A DNA stretch of 46,319 nucleotides from the NCBI GenBank assembly GCA_046347015.1, contig JAXMHA010000023.1:1-46319 (forward strand), given 5' to 3'. Shown one piece after another: positions 1 through 10,686 of the stretch. The stretch comes from Dokdonella_A sp046347015 (GTDB lineage: Bacteria > Pseudomonadota > Gammaproteobacteria > Xanthomonadales > Rhodanobacteraceae). Under the pieces are notes generated by a model. The model did no database searches and was not told where the DNA came from. It saw only the letters and a list, made by a program, of their open reading frames with translations. The position numbers were made by a program, and so were the translations under genes. The first letter of the stretch is position 1. Every line of letters begins with the position of its first letter.

Positions 1-1800
1 CAGCGACACGACCGCGCGGTAGGCCTCCGGGTGTTGCGTCAGTGCGGCGCCCATCAACAGCCCGCCATTGGAACCGCCGAGGATCCCGAGGTGCGCGGGG
101 TCGGTCCAGTGCGCCGCGACCAGCGCCTGCGCCGCGGCATGGAAGTCGTCGAAGCCGTTCTGCTTCTTCGCCAGCATGCCGTCGGCGTGCCAGCCCTCGC
201 CGTACTCGCCGCCGCCACGGATGTTGGCGACCGCGTAGACGCCACCGCGTTCGAGCCAAGCCAAGGTCGATCCGAGGAACCGCGGCGCCTGCGCGATGCC
301 GAAGCCGCCATAGGCATAGAGGATCGCCGGACGCGCACCGTCCGGCGTCACGCCCCGCAGGGCCAGCACGGTCACCGGGACCTTCGTGCCGTCCTTCGAG
401 GTCGCGTCGATTCGGTGCGACACGATGTTCGAATAGTCGGCCGCGGGCTTCACTTCGAACACTGTCTGCAACGTGCCGCGCGCGCCGTCGTACGTGACCC
501 AGCGCGAGGGAATCGTCCAGCCGGAGTACGCCAGCAGTGCGTGATCGGAAGCCGCGCTGCTGGCGATCGTGCCGACGCCGATGCCGGAATCCGGCAAGGG
601 CACCGTGCGCACGAATCTTCCATCGGCGGAGTAGTGCTGTACGCGCCAGTCGGGGCCACGCACTTCGGTGACGAGGAAACCGTTCCTGATCGGCGCGACC
701 GAGTGCATGGCCCATTCGCCTTGCGGAACGAGCGTCTTCGGTTGGCCGGCGGAGTCGAGCGCCAGCAGCTTGCCGCGTGGCGCGTGCTGGTACGCGATCA
801 CCAGCAGGCGGTCCCCGTCCCAGGCCGCGCCTTGGTTGACGCCGGATGCCGCGCGCACGTTGGCCTCGGTGCCGAGCGCAAGTTTCCAGTCGCCGGATCC
901 GCTGCGCAGGTACACCGCGTCCGGCGCGCCGTCGCCGTAGTGCAGCAGCGCCGCGGCGTGGCGTCCGTTGGCCGAGCCCAGCAGCGTGTACTCGGCGACC
1001 GGCGAAAGATCCTTGCCGAACACCAGCGGATCACGGGCCGCATCGGTGCCGAGCGCGTGGTGGTACAGCGCGGCGTTGAACTGCAACTGGTCATCCGGCA
1101 CGCTGCCCGGCGCCGGCAGTCGCGCATAAATCACGCCCTTGCCATCGGCGTCCCACACCAGCGCCTGCGGCGTCGGGCTGCCGCCGGCGCGTGGAAGGGC
1201 ATCCGGGAGAACCCTGCCGGTCGCGACGACGACGAAGCGGATCGTCGTTTCCTCGGTGCCGCCTTCGGCCGTGCCGTAGGCCACGATCTTGCCGTCCGGC
1301 GACGGCCAATAACCCGTGATCGCGGGGCTGCCCTCGATCGAGTTCGGGTCGACCAGGACTTTCGCTGTTCCTTCCGGCCATGCTTGCGCGACGAGCACCG
1401 CCTGCGGTTGCGGCGGCGTTTGCCGCAGGTAGAACAACGTAGTGCCGATGAGTTCGGGAGATCTGCGCTCAGTCGACGTCAGTGCCAGTTCGCCGACGCG
1501 TTTCGCGATGCCTTTTGCGTCGGTGAAGCCACCCATCACCTTGTCGGTGTATGCGTTCTGTGCGCCGATCCATGCCTTGACGGCCGGCGCATCGGCGTCC
1601 TCGAGCCAACGATACGGATCGTGCACGGCGACCCCGTGGTAGGTCTCCACGACGTCATGGCGGGGAGTGGGTGGCGGCATGGCGGCGATCGTGTTCGCGG
1701 TATCGATCAGCGCGACTTCGTGCGCGGGCGGCGGCTGCGCGGTCGCTGCAGTCGAAACGACGGCAAGGGCGATTCCGGCGAAGGCAGCAACGCGGGACAC
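1..1800 (-). CDS. Prolyl oligopeptidase (S9A), exported, 3' end cut by window edge
   Basis: This is a serine peptidase that would cut short proline-containing peptides, probably in the periplasm. The frame opens at a GTG (complement of 1798-1800) followed by a signal peptide ending near ATA-QPPP. The mature protein begins with the S9A hallmark YHGV-x-VHDPYRWLED. It continues through a beta-propeller into the alpha/beta-hydrolase domain, where the nucleophile motif GGSNGG is visible with Ser577. The window ends 23 residues later, so the catalytic Asp and His, roughly the last 100 residues, lie outside. No stop codon is present. The gene is divergent from the S9 peptidase starting at 1950, leaving about 150 bp for both promoters. 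Family assignment is firm; the GTG start is inferred from the position of the signal peptide. Confidence 0.9.
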   Translation of the reverse strand, partial: MSRVAAFAGIALAVVSTAATAQPPPAHEVALIDTANTIAAMPPPTPRHDVVETYHGVAVHDPYRWLEDADAPAVKAWIGAQNAYTDKVMGGFTDAKGIAKRVGELALTSTERRSPELIGTTLFYLRQTPPQPQAVLVAQAWPEGTAKVLVDPNSIEGSPAITGYWPSPDGKIVAYGTAEGGTEETTIRFVVVATGRVLPDALPRAGGSPTPQALVWDADGKGVIYARLPAPGSVPDDQLQFNAALYHHALGTDAARDPLVFGKDLSPVAEYTLLGSANGRHAAALLHYGDGAPDAVYLRSGSGDWKLALGTEANVRAASGVNQGAAWDGDRLLVIAYQHAPRGKLLALDSAGQPKTLVPQGEWAMHSVAPIRNGFLVTEVRGPDWRVQHYSADGRFVRTVPLPDSGIGVGTIASSAASDHALLAYSGWTIPSRWVTYDGARGTLQTVFEVKPAADYSNIVSHRIDATSKDGTKVPVTVLALRGVTPDGARPAILYAYGGFGIAQAPRFLGSTLAWLERGGVYAVANIRGGGEYGEGWHADGMLAKKQNGFDDFHAAAQALVAAHWTDPAHLGILGGSNGGLLMGAALTQHPEAYRAVVSL

Positions 1801-1949
1801 GGCGAATCCTGTGTGGGCGGGCGGAGCGGGAACGGGAAGGGTAGCGGCAGCGCGGGCGATCCGCCACGTTGCCGCGCCTCGACGCGCGGGCCGGTTTGCG
1901 TGGCCGGGCCGCGCCGCTATGCTGCGGGCTTTTCGCCGGGAGCCCCGCC

Positions 1950-4415
1950 ATGGTCCGTCTTGCACTCGCGGTGCTCGCGAGCGTGTTGACTGCTGCAACG
2001 GCGGGCGCCGCCGCACCGGAAACGGCGGCGCCGGCGAACGCGGCGTCGATGCTGGAAAGGATCATGGCCGATCCGGACTGGATCGGGCCTCCGGTCGAGG
2101 ATCCGTACTGGAGCGTCGATGGCCGCAGCCTCTATTTCAAGTTGAAGCGCAAGGGCAGCCCGTTGCGCGATTTGTATCGCGTCGACGTGACCGGCGGCGC
2201 GCCGGTCAAGCTCGATGACGCGCAACTGGCGGGCGCCGACGGCCCGCCGGTATTCGACCGCGGGCGCCATCGCGCGGCATTCCTGCGCCACGGGGATGTC
2301 TTCGTCCGCGACCTCAAGGCCGGTACGACGCGGCAGCTCACGCGCACCGACAACCGCAAGAAGGGGCTGCAGTTTTCCGCCGATGGCCGGATCCTGAGCT
2401 GGCGGGATGGCAGCACGTGGATGGTGTGTGATCCGGATTCGGGCGTGGTTGCCCCGGTCGCGGCATTGAAGACGGAGAACGATCCGGCGGCACCGAAGCG
2501 CAATGCGTTGCAACGCCTGCAGTTGGACCTGTTCGCCACGCTGCGCGACACCGAGTCCGACCGGAAAGCCGAGCGCGAGCGCCGGCGCGAGCTCGACCGC
2601 AGCGATCCGACGCGTGCGTCCGAACCGTTTTATCTCGGTGACACGGTCCGGATCGTCGGGAGTTCATTGTCGCCCGATGCGCGCTGGATGCTGGTCGTCA
2701 CGGCGCCGAAGGCGTACGACGCCGGCCGCAAACCGACCGTCACGCATTACGTCGACGAGTCGGGCTATCCCGAAACCGAACCGGCGCGTACCTACGTCGG
2801 CCGCAACGCGCCCGCCCCGCAGTCGCTGGTGCTGCTCGACTTGCGCGGGCACCGGCAGTATCCGTTGCCGACGGACGCGCTGCCGGGCATCGATGACGAC
2901 CCGCTGGCGTCGCTGCGCGCGGCGCGCATCGCCGCGCTGGAGAAGGCGGGCCACGACGACGAGGCCAAGGCGCTGGCAGCGCCGAAAACGCGCCCGGTCG
3001 TGATCGGCGGGTTCGACGATTCGGGCAACGGCGACGTCGCGGTCGCGTGGGCCGCGGACGGAAGCAACGCCGCGATCGAACTGGTCGCCGCCGATCACAA
3101 GGACCGCTGGATCGCGATGGTCGATTTCGACAGGCACGCGCTGGTGACGCAGGACCGGCTGACCGATCCGGCGTGGATCAACTGGAGCTTCAACGAATTC
3201 GGCTGGCTGCCGGACGATCGCACGCTGTGGTTCGACTCCGAGGCGAGCGGCTGGGCGCAATTGTTCGTCAAGTCGCCGGGCGGAAAGGCGCGCGCGCTCA
3301 CCGGTACCGGCTACGAGGTTTCGAGTCCGCAAGTCTCGCCGGACGGCAAGTGGATCTACGTGCTGGCCAACAAGGAGGCACCGTACGCCTACGACGTGTA
3401 CCGCGTTCCGGCGGGCGGTGGCGAACTGCAGCGCGTCACCCGGTACCAGGGCGTGTCGTGTTTCGAGTGCGACGGGCTGTTCACGCTGTCGCCGGACGGA
3501 ACGAGGCTCGCCGTGCTGCATTCGTCCGCGTATGTTCCGCCGCAACTCGCGGTGGTGAACGCCGATGGGACCGGCGCACGCGACCTGACCGATACGCGCA
3601 CACCGGAATACAAGGCGATGCACTGGATCGAACCCCGGTTCGTCAAGGTGCCGAGCACGCACGGCCCGTTCGGCATCTGGGCGAAGTACTACCAGGCGGC
3701 GGACTACGATACGTCGCAACCGCATCCTGCGGCGTTCTTCGTCCACGGTGCAGGGTACCTGCAGGACGTGACGAAAGGCTGGTCGACCTACTTCCTCGAG
3801 CAGATGTTCAACAACCTGCTGGCGCAGGAAGGCTATGCGGTGCTCGACATGGACTATCGCGCCTCGGCCGGTTATGGCCGTGACTGGCGCACCGCGATCT
3901 ATCGCAACATGGGCCACCCCGAACTCGAAGACCTGCTGGATGGCAAGGCGTGGCTGGTGAACGACCACGCCGTCGATCCGCGGCGGGTCGGCATCTACGG
4001 TGGATCCTACGGCGGCTTCTTGACCGAGATGGCGTTGCTGCGCGCGCCGGGCGAATTCGCCGCCGGCGCGGCGTTGCGCGCGCCGTCGGACTGGACCAGC
4101 TACAACGACCTCTACACCTCGGACATCCTCAACGATCCCCAGCTCGACCCCGAGGCCTACAAGACCAGCTCGCCGATCGAATATGCGGAGAAACTGCAGG
4201 ATCCGCTGCTGATCATGCACGGCCTGATCGACGACAACGTCATGCCGGGTGACTCGATCCGCCTCTACCAGCGATTCATCGAATTGCACAAGCAGGACTT
4301 CTGGATCTCGCTGTATCCGACGGAGCGCCACTCGTTCACGCATGCCGACGACTGGTACGACGAGTACCGGCGCATCCACGAGTTGTTCGCGCGATACGTG
4401 AAGGACAAGCACTGA
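1950..4415 (+). CDS. S9 family peptidase (DPP IV/acylaminoacyl-peptidase type), exported
   Basis: This 821-residue serine peptidase is probably periplasmic. I place the start at ATG 1950, because it yields a clean signal peptide (MVRLALAVLASVL...AGAAA). The longer frame reaching back to 1869 adds only arginine-rich sequence with no export logic. The N-terminal two thirds form a WD40/DPP IV-like beta-propeller with repeated S-x-DG(K/T) strands. The C-terminal third is an alpha/beta hydrolase with nucleophile motif GGSYGGF (Ser686), Asp in HGLIDDNV (about residue 761) and His794 in ERHSF, so the triad is complete. It is divergent from the S9A gene at 1-1800 and convergent with the MerR gene, with a hairpin between. 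Exact specificity (dipeptidyl versus acylaminoacyl) cannot be read from the sequence. Confidence 0.93.
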   Translation: MVRLALAVLASVLTAATAGAAAPETAAPANAASMLERIMADPDWIGPPVEDPYWSVDGRSLYFKLKRKGSPLRDLYRVDVTGGAPVKLDDAQLAGADGPPVFDRGRHRAAFLRHGDVFVRDLKAGTTRQLTRTDNRKKGLQFSADGRILSWRDGSTWMVCDPDSGVVAPVAALKTENDPAAPKRNALQRLQLDLFATLRDTESDRKAERERRRELDRSDPTRASEPFYLGDTVRIVGSSLSPDARWMLVVTAPKAYDAGRKPTVTHYVDESGYPETEPARTYVGRNAPAPQSLVLLDLRGHRQYPLPTDALPGIDDDPLASLRAARIAALEKAGHDDEAKALAAPKTRPVVIGGFDDSGNGDVAVAWAADGSNAAIELVAADHKDRWIAMVDFDRHALVTQDRLTDPAWINWSFNEFGWLPDDRTLWFDSEASGWAQLFVKSPGGKARALTGTGYEVSSPQVSPDGKWIYVLANKEAPYAYDVYRVPAGGGELQRVTRYQGVSCFECDGLFTLSPDGTRLAVLHSSAYVPPQLAVVNADGTGARDLTDTRTPEYKAMHWIEPRFVKVPSTHGPFGIWAKYYQAADYDTSQPHPAAFFVHGAGYLQDVTKGWSTYFLEQMFNNLLAQEGYAVLDMDYRASAGYGRDWRTAIYRNMGHPELEDLLDGKAWLVNDHAVDPRRVGIYGGSYGGFLTEMALLRAPGEFAAGAALRAPSDWTSYNDLYTSDILNDPQLDPEAYKTSSPIEYAEKLQDPLLIMHGLIDDNVMPGDSIRLYQRFIELHKQDFWISLYPTERHSFTHADDWYDEYRRIHELFARYVKDKH

Positions 4416-4435
4416 CGCGCCGGATTCGCGGAGAG

Positions 4436-4455
4436 GGGGCGCCATCCGGCGCCCC
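4436..4455. terminator. Hairpin between convergent genes
   Basis: A perfect 8-bp stem (GGGGCGCC / GGCGCCCC) with a 4-base ATCC loop lies between the stop of the S9 peptidase (4415) and the stop of the MerR gene (4463). There is no clear T-tract on either side, so this is a probable bidirectional terminator rather than a textbook intrinsic one. Confidence 0.5.
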
Positions 4456-4462
4456 GTCGGGT

Positions 4463-5272
4463 TCACGCCGACGGCGTCAACCCCGCCGTCCGCATCGCTT
4501 CGCCGACGTAGGCGAACATCGCGTTGTCCATGCCGAATGCGGCCATCGCCTGCGGTTCTTCGGCATAGGCTTGCTTCATCTTGCGGCCGAGGTTCGCATC
4601 GCCGCCGGTGAAGGCCTGGATCAGCGCGTACCAGCGCCGGCCCATCTCGACCACCGACGGATCGGTGGCCGGGATGCCGAGGTTCATGGCGGCGCGGACT
4701 TCCTTGATCAGGCGAGGCCATTCCGTCTGTGCCTGCTGCAGCCCCGCTTCGCCGAGTTGCCCGGCGTGCCGGCGGAGCCGCTCTCGCTCCTCCGCCGTGA
4801 AGTGGCGGCCGAGGATTTCACCGTTGCGCTTGTATTCGGCGAGCTCGGCCTCGCTGAAACGCATGTCGAGTTTTTCGTTCATCTGGATGCCCTCGAGAAG
4901 TTGGTCGATGGATGGTGATGTCGATGCCAACCCCCGCCACGCGCGCTCCAGCGCCGCCAGTGCGTGCGCCCTGACGCGGACTTCCCGCCGCAGGACCACG
5001 ATGCGGGCTTCGATCAGCGCGGCCGCCGAGCCCCTGCGCTGCAGCAGCGCGCCGATCTCGGCCAGCGCGAAGCCGGCGCGTTTCAGCACGCCGATCTCGT
5101 TGAGCCGGGCCAGTGCCGGAGCGCCGTAGAGTCGGTAGCCGCGCTCGGAGCGCCCGTCCGGCTGCAACAGGCCGCGGGCCTCGTACAGGCGCAACGCCTT
5201 CGCGCTCACGCCCGTGCGTGCGGCCACTTCGCCGATGCGGAGGAACCTCGTCGTGGTGGTGGGTTTCGACAT
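4463..5272 (-). CDS. MerR family regulator with TipAS-type ligand domain
   Basis: This is a transcription activator of 269 residues. Residues about 10-78 form the MerR winged helix (RIGEVAARTGVSAKALRLYEARGLL) followed by a dimerisation helix. Residues about 135-260 match the TipAS antibiotic-recognition fold (RFSEAELAEYKR...; late WYALIQAFTGGD). In known family members this domain binds small hydrophobic or thiopeptide-like ligands. The start ATG (5272) lies only about 10 bp downstream of a near-perfect MerR-type promoter at 5282-5312, so the mRNA should be leaderless or nearly so and the gene autoregulated. The metallo-beta-lactamase gene lies 64 bp upstream on the same strand, but the intervening promoter suggests separate control. 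The ligand is unknown. Confidence 0.9.
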   Translation of the reverse strand: MSKPTTTTRFLRIGEVAARTGVSAKALRLYEARGLLQPDGRSERGYRLYGAPALARLNEIGVLKRAGFALAEIGALLQRRGSAAALIEARIVVLRREVRVRAHALAALERAWRGLASTSPSIDQLLEGIQMNEKLDMRFSEAELAEYKRNGEILGRHFTAEERERLRRHAGQLGEAGLQQAQTEWPRLIKEVRAAMNLGIPATDPSVVEMGRRWYALIQAFTGGDANLGRKMKQAYAEEPQAMAAFGMDNAMFAYVGEAMRTAGLTPSA

Positions 5273-5281
5273 CGGTCGGGG

Positions 5282-5312
5282 ACACTACGGCTTGCCCCTG
5301 GGGCAAGGTCAA
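5282..5312 (-). promoter_or_regulatory. MerR-type promoter with 19-bp spacer and 17-bp palindromic operator
   Basis: Read on the minus strand there is a -35 box TTGACC (5307-5312), a 19-bp spacer (5288-5306) and a -10 box TAGTGT (5282-5287). A perfect 8+1+8 palindrome, CTTGCCCCAGGGGCAAG (5291-5307), sits essentially inside the spacer. An over-long 19-bp spacer holding the operator is the hallmark of promoters untwisted by MerR-family activators. The predicted transcription start is around 5275, three bases from the ATG of the regulator itself. Confidence 0.8.
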
Positions 5313-5336
5313 GGGAAATCGGAAATCACGTGGCGC

Positions 5337-6203
5337 CTACAGCGCGTCGAGCGGAATCTTGAGGTAGCGGGTGCCGTTGCTCTCGGCGGGCGGCAGGTTG
5401 CCGCCGCGCATGTTGACCTGCACGGCCGGCAGGATCAGCGCCGGCATTGCCAGCGTGCGGTCGCGCGCCTCGCGCATCGCGACGAACGCATCCTCGTCGA
5501 TGCCGTCGTGGGCATGGATGTTGCCGCGCCGTTCGGCGCCGATCGACGTTTCGTGCACCAGCTCGCCGCGGCCGGCCGGCAGGTAGTCGTGGCACAGGAA
5601 CACACGGGTCGCATCCGGCAGATCGAGCAGACGACGGATCGACCGGTACAACTCACGCGCATTGCCGCCGGGGAAGTCGCAGCGCGCAGTGCCATAGTCC
5701 GGCGCGAACAGCGTGTCGCCGACGAACACGGCATCGCCGATCACGTGCGACATGCACGCGGGCGTGTGTCCCGGCGTGTGCAGCGCGCGGGCCCCGATGC
5801 TGCCCAGCGCGTACGCCTCGCCGTCGCGAAACAGGCGGTCAAACTGGCTGCCGTCGCGGGCGAAGCCGTCGCCGGCGTTGAACAGGGCGCCGAAGGTCGC
5901 CTGCACCTCACGCACGTGTTCGCCGATCGCGAGCGTGCCGCCGAGCCGGGCCTTGAGGTACGGCGCCGCCGACAGGTGGTCGGCGTGGAGGTGGGTCTCG
6001 ATGATCCAGTCGACGCGGAGTTCCTGGCCGCGCACGAACGCGACCAGTTCGTCGGCGTGTTGGTGGCCGGTGCGCCCCGATGCGCCGTCGTAGTCGAGCA
6101 CGCTGTCCAGCACCGCGGCGCGATGCGTGCCGGGATCCCACGCCACGTAACTGAAGGTGTGGCTCGGCGCGTGCAGGAACGCCTTGACCTCGGGACGCGG
6201 CAT
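5337..6203 (-). CDS. Metallo-beta-lactamase fold hydrolase, persulfide dioxygenase-like (Blh/ETHE1 group)
   Basis: This 288-residue cytoplasmic protein has the metal motif H71-x-H73-x-D75-H76 (THLHADH), then H142 and H146 (HTPGHTP) and D163 (VGDTLF). The following PDYGTARCDFPGG is characteristic of the bacterial Blh/persulfide-dioxygenase branch, which oxidises glutathione persulfide to sulfite with one iron. Glyoxalase II-like activity is the alternative. The start ATG at 6203 gives the N-terminus MPRPEVKAF typical of the group. A much longer upstream open frame (to 7781) is antisense to maeB and is not the start. No sulfurtransferase or rhodanese gene lies next to it, so the sulfide-detoxification role rests on the family alone. 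Confidence 0.85.
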   Translation of the reverse strand: MPRPEVKAFLHAPSHTFSYVAWDPGTHRAAVLDSVLDYDGASGRTGHQHADELVAFVRGQELRVDWIIETHLHADHLSAAPYLKARLGGTLAIGEHVREVQATFGALFNAGDGFARDGSQFDRLFRDGEAYALGSIGARALHTPGHTPACMSHVIGDAVFVGDTLFAPDYGTARCDFPGGNARELYRSIRRLLDLPDATRVFLCHDYLPAGRGELVHETSIGAERRGNIHAHDGIDEDAFVAMREARDRTLAMPALILPAVQVNMRGGNLPPAESNGTRYLKIPLDAL

Positions 6204-6339
6204 GTGGGCTCCGGCTCGAACGGTGTCCGACACGATAAGTCCGCGGCAGCCGGGACGACAAGCCGGAGGTGGCGGCCGTGGCGGCGTAGAATGACCACTC
6301 CGCCCGATCCGCGTGGTCGGGTACTTCCCGGGAACTTCC

Positions 6340-6969
6340 ATGACCGATACCGTTTCCGCGCGGGAGGCGCTGGATCGCTTGCGCGCCGGCAACCGCCGCT
6401 TTGCCGAGCGCGTCGCGTCCCGCACGCCCAGTCCGCCGGCGCCGCCCGCGGACCTGTCCCTGCCGCAGCGTCCATGCGCGATCGTGCTCGGCTGCTCCGA
6501 CGCGCGCGTCCCGGTCGAAATCGTGTTCGACCAGGGGCTCGGCGACTTGTTCGTGATCCGCGTCGCCGGCAATGTCGTCGCGCCGTCGCTGATCGGCAGC
6601 GTCGAGTTCGCCGCCGACCGGTTCGGCACGCGGCTGGTGGTGGTGCTCGGCCATACCGGTTGCGGTGCGGTCGCCGCCACCATCGAAGCGCTGCGCAAGC
6701 CCGGTGCGGAGTCGTCGCCGAACCTGATGTCGATCGTGACGCGGGTGCGGCCTTCGGTCGAACCCTTGCTGCACACCGAACTCGCGGGCGACCTCGACGC
6801 GCTGGCGCACCGCGCGATGCGGGCCAATGTCCGGATGTCGGCAGCGCACCTGCGCAGCGGCTCCGAGCTGCTCGAGCATCTGTTGATGTCCGACGGGCTG
6901 ATGGTGGTCGGCGCCGAGTATTCGACCGGGACGGGCGTCGTCACGTTCTTCGACGGAGTGGACGGGTAG
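6340..6969 (+). CDS. Beta-class carbonic anhydrase
   Basis: This 209-residue enzyme interconverts CO2 and bicarbonate. Zinc ligands are Cys52, His105 and Cys108 in CSDARVP and GHTGCGA. Asp54 and Arg56 form the catalytic dyad. Length and spacing fit the bacterial beta class. I use ATG 6340 (MTDTVSAREALDRL). A GTG at 6313 would add nine residues without homology. A TAGAAT -10-like box at 6287-6292 precedes it, with no good -35. It is divergent from the persulfide-dioxygenase-like gene. It may supply bicarbonate for carboxylation next to the malic enzyme, but this link is inference. Confidence 0.93.
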   Translation: MTDTVSAREALDRLRAGNRRFAERVASRTPSPPAPPADLSLPQRPCAIVLGCSDARVPVEIVFDQGLGDLFVIRVAGNVVAPSLIGSVEFAADRFGTRLVVVLGHTGCGAVAATIEALRKPGAESSPNLMSIVTRVRPSVEPLLHTELAGDLDALAHRAMRANVRMSAAHLRSGSELLEHLLMSDGLMVVGAEYSTGTGVVTFFDGVDG

Positions 6970-6979
6970 TTTCCCGTCA

Positions 6980-7007
6980 TTGGATGCCGCGCGCGCGATG
7001 CTATAGT
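6980..7007 (+). promoter_or_regulatory. Candidate sigma-70 promoter of maeB
   Basis: TTGGAT (6980-6985), a 16-bp spacer and TATAGT (7002-7007) lie about 60 bp before the maeB start. The -10 is strong and the -35 moderate. It is the best promoter match in the 98-bp gap. Confidence 0.45.
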
Positions 7008-7067
7008 CGCGCCGCAGCGCCGCGACCGGGGCCGCGTCGTCGCTGCGCAAGGAACCGGCCAACCGAC

Positions 7068-9389
<2,322 letters not shown>

Positions 9390-9406
9390 TTCGCCGCCCG
9401 GAAACA

Positions 9407-9432
9407 CAACGGCCGGATGGCTCCGGCCGTTG
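9407..9432. terminator. Bidirectional hairpin between maeB and the IPTL-CTERM-like gene
   Basis: A perfect 11-bp stem (CAACGGCCGGA / TCCGGCCGTTG) with the loop TGGC lies 17 bases after the maeB stop, between convergent genes. A weak GTGTTTCC follows on the minus strand. This is a likely terminator for both. Confidence 0.6.
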
Positions 9433-9467
9433 CAGTCAGGCGGCAACGGCGGTCTTGACGGTTCCCG

Positions 9468-10286
9468 TCAGCGTGAGCGGCGTCCCAGCGTTCGGCGGAA
9501 CGCGAACGCGACCAGCGCCAGCAACCCGCCAAGCAGCGCCAGTCCGGCTGGCGACAGCGCCGGCGTCGGTATCACCTGCGGCGGAGGGGGTCCGCCACCA
9601 CCCGGGATGTCGGTGCCGAGCGTGATGTTGTCGAAGCCGACCTGGTTCACCGTCCCGCCGAAGTCGACCGAGTGCGCCGTTCCCGAAAAGCTGACACCGA
9701 TGGGTACCAGCGGGCTGAAGGCACCGGTGGGGTCGGGTGCTCCGTTCGCCGGGGTCAGCGGCAGATCCAGGGTCGCGAGCACGTTGCCGGTCGCGTTGAG
9801 GCCGTCGTAGACCCGGATCGTCCCCGGGCTGCTGATGGCGGAATAGAAGAACGAAAAGCCGGTCGTAAAGCCGGCGGGCACGTTCATCGTCGCCGCCGCG
9901 CCCGTCAGGAAGAACAGGATCGTGTCGGGGCTCGGTTCGCCGCCGAAATTGCCGGTGCCGCCGGCGTCAGCGTCGATGATCGACAGCGAATCGCTGGAGA
10001 ACGAAATGCCATAGTTCGTCCCCGGCCCGCTGCCACTGCCGCCGGTGCCGCCGTTGTAGAACTCGAGCACGGCCTCCTGATCGCCGAGGCCTTCGAACGT
10101 CAGCACCACGTTGCCGCCCTGCGGCTCGGCCGGAATCGGGGGGTGCGCCGGTGCGGTGGGCCGGATGTTCGGATCGTGAATGCCAACCGTGTCGGCCAGT
10201 GCCGCGGCACTGGCGCAAAGCGTCATTGCGATCGTTGCCGCCAGCAGCATGCTGCGCCCCGATCGTCGTGCGGTTCTGGCCATCAT
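9468..10286 (-). CDS. Exported protein with IPTL-CTERM-like C-terminal sorting signal
   Basis: This 272-residue protein has an N-terminal signal peptide (after RRSGRSM, a hydrophobic stretch ending ALA-DTVG). The body is a beta-rich, glycine-rich, low-lysine domain of the kind seen in choice-of-anchor/PEP-CTERM proteins (LTFEGLGDQEAVLEFYNGG, then DNITLGT). It is followed by a Gly/Pro linker and the tail VIPTPALSPAGLALL, a hydrophobic helix and a basic end FRRTLGRRSR. That tripartite tail resembles IPTL/PEP-CTERM exosortase-type signals, though the usual IPTLSEWG is altered to IPTPALSPAG. Two consecutive ATGs (10286, 10283) can serve as start. Function is unknown beyond surface or extracellular location. 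No exosortase gene is in the window. Confidence 0.75.
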   Translation of the reverse strand: MMARTARRSGRSMLLAATIAMTLCASAAALADTVGIHDPNIRPTAPAHPPIPAEPQGGNVVLTFEGLGDQEAVLEFYNGGTGGSGSGPGTNYGISFSSDSLSIIDADAGGTGNFGGEPSPDTILFFLTGAAATMNVPAGFTTGFSFFYSAISSPGTIRVYDGLNATGNVLATLDLPLTPANGAPDPTGAFSPLVPIGVSFSGTAHSVDFGGTVNQVGFDNITLGTDIPGGGGPPPPQVIPTPALSPAGLALLGGLLALVAFAFRRTLGRRSR

Positions 10287-10686
10287 GTCGCTAGTCTCCC
10301 GAGTGGGGACTCCGTCGTTGCGCCGCCGTGGGCGGCTGGCCGAGCCAGGCCCGGAGTCGAGGCCCGTCAGCGGCGCATCTTACGTGCAAACGATCTGCAT
10401 GCATAGGTACGCCGTACCTATCGACCGTGATCCACGGGTTCCCCTCCCGGAGCGCTTCCCGTGGAGATCCCCATCCGGGCCGATGCCTCCGGGGATGTCG
10501 CCCGTGCTGCACGCGCACAATTCCCGGATGCAACCCGGGTATCCACGCATCCAGGCCGTGCGGCCAGCAGGGCCGCGGATGCGGTGGCGCCGGCGTGCCG
10601 CTAAACTGCACGTGTCCCCCGCGACACCCCGCCCGCCTTCGGGCAGGTCGCCCGACCCCGCACCAGCAGATCGACGAAGACCCCCA
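10287..10686. other. 400-bp divergent intergenic region upstream of aceE
   Basis: No convincing coding sequence is present. It separates the divergent IPTL-CTERM-like gene and aceE and should hold both promoters. The only strong structure is the palindrome at 10403-10421. Frames crossing it are short or are extensions of the antisense frame of aceE. Confidence 0.6.
10403..10421. promoter_or_regulatory. Perfect 8-3-8 palindrome, candidate operator upstream of aceE
   Basis: ATAGGTAC-GCC-GTACCTAT is an exact inverted repeat in an otherwise G+C-rich, unstructured spacer 266 bp before the aceE start and 117 bp before the divergent gene. The GGTAC...GTACC symmetry is the type bound by a dimeric regulator, for example of the GntR class. 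Which regulator binds it cannot be told. Confidence 0.4.

Noticed and set aside
5214..7067. Upstream in-frame extension of maeB reaching back to 5214
   Set aside because: It runs antisense through the metallo-beta-lactamase gene; family homology begins at ATG 7068.
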